DNA from: JAQICJ01 sp041686345
GTDB taxonomy: Bacteria; Myxococcota_A; Polyangia; HGW-17
Direction of reading: 5' to 3'
Assembly: GCA_041686345.1 (NCBI GenBank)
Contig: JAWLEA010000010.1
Location: 1 to 46,392, forward strand
DNA length: 46,392 nt
Part shown: positions 44,079-46,392 of the stretch, one piece after another
How the letters are laid out: every line of letters begins with the position of its first letter
How positions within the stretch are numbered: the first letter of the stretch is position 1
Made by a program: the position numbers and the translations under genes
The notes under the pieces: generated by a model
Told to the model about the DNA's origin: nothing
Database searches by the model: none
Seen by the model: only the letters and a program-made list of their open reading frames with translations

Positions 44079-44714
44079 TCAAGAGGAAAAAGAAGAGGGG
44101 AGATCTTTTTTGTAGTTGATATTATAGAGAATATAGGGGTCGTCAACTTCAATGATCAAACGAAGAGGAGGAGAATAGGAGAAAAACTCTCTCATTCCTT
44201 TTTGGGGATCAAAAGTAAGAGTTTGGGTGATTTTTCGTCTGGAAATCAGTAATGGATGTCCTTTTTTATTGTTAAAACCGGGTTGGATTATATCTGCAGG
44301 AATTTGGGATTCCAGTAATGCCCTGATAGTTTTAACCGAGACAAGGGGAAAATCCACAGGCCAGATCAGAAAATAATCCGGGAAATATTCCAGATATTCC
44401 CTGGTTTGAGAATGAAATTGGTGGCAGGTTGCTCCACAACGAATTGAAGAGAACATATCTCCATTTTCCAAAGGATTTAAACAAAAGGAAATCTGGTCTG
44501 TATTGAGAAGTTTTGTTAATTTTGAGATATCTTTTTCAGAACTGATAATCCAAGTAGCAGGAAGCTGTAAAGCAGATAAAACCCTTTGAATTATCTGGCA
44601 AAAATATTGATTGCCCAATTTGGCGAAGACTTTTGCTCCTCCAAAACGTTTGCCTGATCCTGCAGCCAGGATTAAAGCATTTATTCTGTAATTGTTGAGG
44701 ATATAATCAGTCAT
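44079..44714 (-). CDS. MobA-like nucleotidyltransferase (MocA-type)
   Basis: The start is placed at ATG 44714, 8 bases after the xdhC stop. Upstream in-frame ATGs (44726, 44756) overlap xdhC. The ~211-residue protein begins 'INALILAAGSGKRFGGAK', the nucleotide-binding loop of MobA/MocA cytidylyl- or guanylyltransferases. It continues with 'WPVDFPLVS' (metal-binding Asp) and 'NNKKGHPLLIS', which is diagnostic of the MocA/YgfJ-like group. Role: attaches CMP or GMP to molybdopterin. Pairing with XdhC supports molybdenum-cofactor delivery to a hydroxylase. Confidence 0.82.
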   Translation of the reverse strand: MTDYILNNYRINALILAAGSGKRFGGAKVFAKLGNQYFCQIIQRVLSALQLPATWIISSEKDISKLTKLLNTDQISFCLNPLENGDMFSSIRCGATCHQFHSQTREYLEYFPDYFLIWPVDFPLVSVKTIRALLESQIPADIIQPGFNNKKGHPLLISRRKITQTLTFDPQKGMREFFSYSPPLRLIIEVDDPYILYNINYKKDLPSSFSS

Positions 44715-44722
44715 AATTGAAT

Positions 44723-45505
44723 TTACCATTTGGGAAGAGTTTTGCCCGCTCTGCAAGCAATAAGATCTCCAACAATTGATACAGCAATTTCAGCTGGAGT
44801 TTCAGCACCGATTGGTAATCCAACAGGGGTTCGTAAATTTTCTATTTTATTTTGTTCAATTCCTTGATCTTTAAGATGTTTTTTTATTTTTACAGCTTTG
44901 TTTTTGCTCCCTATAACTCCAAGATAAGAGAATTTTTGCTTTTGCATCAATGAGTAAACAGCCTGACGATCCAATTTATGATCGTAGGTCAAGACAACAA
45001 AGTAATCTCCCAGATCTGAGGAGATGTCATCGGTTATTTCAGGGATTTTTCCTGCATATCTGCCCACAGATTCTGGAAACTCGGCAAGTTCGAGGTATTC
45101 TTTTCTGTCATCATATATGCTTACTGCAAAATCGCAATTTAGCGCCAGAGGGGCAATTGCCTGGGCTACATGTCCGGTTCCAATCAGATGCAAAGTTGGT
45201 TTGTCAAAGGTTTCAAACAATACATCAATTTTGCCGCCACAAGCCATGTTTAAATCTTGATCGAGCTTGTATGTATTCAGTTCTGATTTCTTTTTCTGTT
45301 TCAGCATTTCCACTGATTTTTTGATGGAAATGTTTTCAAGTTGACCGCCACCAACTGTGCCTTCACTTGTTGAATCAGGATAAACAACCATGCGAAACCC
45401 CGGTTTCGATGGGGTTGAGCCACTGACTGAGATTACAGTGACCAGAGCAAAGGTTTTATTTTTTTGAATGTTTTTTGATATAATGTGGAAGAGATTGTTT
45501 TTCAT
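44723..45505 (-). CDS. xdhC: XdhC/CoxI-family molybdenum-cofactor maturation protein
   Basis: The 260-residue protein has the N-terminal XdhC/CoxI segment ('VISVSGSTPSKPGFRMVVY', 'GTVGGGQLE', 'CGGKIDVLFE') and the C-terminal Rossmann part ('LHLIGTGHVAQAIAPLA', 'YLGVIGSKNKA', 'PVGLPIGAETPAEIAVSI'). This matches the family that binds molybdenum cofactor and aids its sulfuration and insertion into xanthine dehydrogenase-type enzymes. The gene pairs with the MobA-like one. No molybdenum hydroxylase is in the window, so the client is elsewhere. Confidence 0.88.
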   Translation of the reverse strand: MKNNLFHIISKNIQKNKTFALVTVISVSGSTPSKPGFRMVVYPDSTSEGTVGGGQLENISIKKSVEMLKQKKKSELNTYKLDQDLNMACGGKIDVLFETFDKPTLHLIGTGHVAQAIAPLALNCDFAVSIYDDRKEYLELAEFPESVGRYAGKIPEITDDISSDLGDYFVVLTYDHKLDRQAVYSLMQKQKFSYLGVIGSKNKAVKIKKHLKDQGIEQNKIENLRTPVGLPIGAETPAEIAVSIVGDLIACRAGKTLPKW

Positions 45506-45616
45506 TGTTGCTCCAGAAAAAAGTTGATAAAAAGGAAAGATATTAACAGGAAAAGAAAATTTGAATTGTTCTTTTCCGGGACTTTAAAACAGATTAAATA
45601 AATTTTCAATTATTGC

Positions 45617-45646
45617 TTGACAAAATTGTCAACTAATCTATATATT
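45617..45646 (+). promoter_or_regulatory. sigma70-type promoter of tRNA-Met
   Basis: A perfect TTGACA (45617-45622), an 18-base spacer and TATATT (45641-45646) stand 14 bases before the tRNA. The -35 box is one arm of the palindrome TTGACAAAATTGTCAA (45617-45632). Confidence 0.7.
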
Positions 45647-45659
45647 TCTTCCACTCTCT

Positions 45660-45736
45660 GGCGATGTAGCTCAGTCGGTTAGAGCAAGCGGCTCATATCC
45701 GCTGTGTCGGGGGTTCAATTCCCTCCATCGCTACCA
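45660..45736 (+). tRNA. tRNA-Met(CAT), elongator type
   Basis: The acceptor GGCGATG pairs with CATCGCT, including a G1-U72 wobble. The anticodon stem AGCGG/CCGCT closes the loop CTCATAT with anticodon CAT. The T-arm is GGGGGTTCAATTCCCTC, and CCA is encoded. The wobble at 1-72 and the stem sequence argue against an initiator tRNA. Ile2 (lysidine-modified CAT) is the alternative and cannot be excluded without the tilS identity rules. Confidence 0.88.
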
Positions 45737-45775
45737 AAATTCAAAAAGTAAATACTTTACACAGCGGGAGTAAAA

Positions 45776-46392
45776 ATGTGTAGTTATTATCCAACTAAAG
45801 AAAATAGCAGGGAAAAATGGTATGTTATGCTTGAAAAAGCTTTAAGGATGCCGGGAGTAAGAGTAAATAGAGAAAACTATCTCAGGAAAAATCTAAGTAA
45901 ATGTGTATCTGATGAACAGGTGGAAGTAGCAATTAAAACAACTCCAGCTGAAGCTGAAATAGATAAAGATGTATTAAAAACATTGGCCAATGCTGCAGTT
46001 CTGTTTCATAAAAGAACTGTCAGCGGTCTCAGTTTTTTATCCGGATTACCGGGAGGTCCCATTCAGTTTGGTGCCATCCCGGCTGATCTTATCCAATTTA
46101 TCTGGCATACCCTGGTGATTTCCCAAAAACTGGCCTATTTGTATGGATGGCCCCAGATTATTTCAATGGAGCAATCGATAGACGATAACACTTTGAACAT
46201 AATGACCTTGTTTTTGGGAGTGATGTTTGGTCAAAGCCTAGCTGTTGAAGGAATCAGAAAGTTGAGCATTCATATGTCCCGCCAAGCTGCGGTTAAATTG
46301 CCCCGAAAAGCTTTGACCAAATACGGTGTATATAATTTAACCAAAAAAGTAGCAAAATATCTCGGAATACGCCTGACCAAAAAAAGTTTTGC
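45776..46392 (+). CDS. EcsC-like family protein (partial, runs off window end)
   Basis: This ORF remains open to the end of the window, so only its first 205 residues are seen. GGGAG lies 5 bases before the ATG. The central part 'GLPGGPIQFGAIPADLIQFIWHTLVISQKLAYLYGW' (about 90-125) resembles EcsC-family proteins, where a small glycine-rich helix and a Tyr-Gly follow a helical bundle. No signal peptide is evident. It starts 39 bases after tRNA-Met and may be read from its promoter. Function not established. Confidence in the family is moderate. Confidence 0.65.
   Translation, partial: MCSYYPTKENSREKWYVMLEKALRMPGVRVNRENYLRKNLSKCVSDEQVEVAIKTTPAEAEIDKDVLKTLANAAVLFHKRTVSGLSFLSGLPGGPIQFGAIPADLIQFIWHTLVISQKLAYLYGWPQIISMEQSIDDNTLNIMTLFLGVMFGQSLAVEGIRKLSIHMSRQAAVKLPRKALTKYGVYNLTKKVAKYLGIRLTKKSF

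Overview
This 46.4-kb window is an AT-rich bacterial chromosome segment. It carries two tRNA genes, about 37 protein genes and at least nine full or partial copies of one short inverted-repeat element. Several features point to a low-GC member of the Myxococcota or the wider former deltaproteobacteria. These are cysteine-rich 'CGN..EG.E.CDG' repeat lipoproteins, 'DAGVDAD'-type acidic linkers, C-terminal tags of the Cys-X-Cys / membrane helix / Arg-Arg kind (resembling MYXO-CTERM), and very many lipoproteins. The placement is inference. No rRNA, ribosomal-protein cluster or other clean phylogenetic marker is present.

Layout. 1-1160: a truncated repeat copy, a small C-x2-C protein, tRNA-Pro(CGG) with a clear promoter, and a gene-free stretch. 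1161-7203: an orphan response regulator with an XRE-type HTH output, an FlK-like hotdog thioesterase, and a minus-strand ileS - lipoprotein - SPOR protein operon. 7242-13022: a repeat copy, an internally duplicated lipoprotein, adenosine deaminase, another lipoprotein and a TonB-dependent receptor. 13124-19997: a transporter/HEAT/cNMP-binding fusion, a HAD phosphatase anchored in the membrane, a Cys-rich lipoprotein and an EEP-family hydrolase. 20027-25925: a Ste24-type M48 protease, a secreted GH18 protein, a GNAT enzyme, and a CPA2 antiporter coupled to an EIIA/PII-like regulator.

26123-28391: a lipoprotein with ten 6-Cys repeats, whose downstream beta-rich domain lies in the +1 frame after a TTT-TAG-C site. 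28813-34119: a minus-strand envelope cluster (DUF4846 lipoprotein, degenerate acyltransferase-like protein, Lys-rich lipoprotein, 3D-domain lipoprotein, SGNH hydrolase) and comF. 34238-37421: a papain-fold-like lipoprotein, nadA and glgA. 37622-43475: an FG-GAP repeat lipoprotein, a secreted gluzincin protease with a C-terminal sorting tag, a repeat copy and a Lys-rich lipoprotein. 43538-46392: an acidic lipoprotein, a MobA-like nucleotidyltransferase and XdhC pair, tRNA-Met(CAT), and an EcsC-like gene that runs off the end.

Overall theme: housekeeping enzymes (ileS, nadA, glgA, comF, add) are scattered among an unusually dense set of exported proteins, including 13 probable lipoproteins, secreted hydrolases and sensors. 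The ~160-bp repeat family sits in many intergenic regions. In two places it appears to supply part of a coding sequence: the start codon of comF, and the C-terminus and stop of the GH18 protein.
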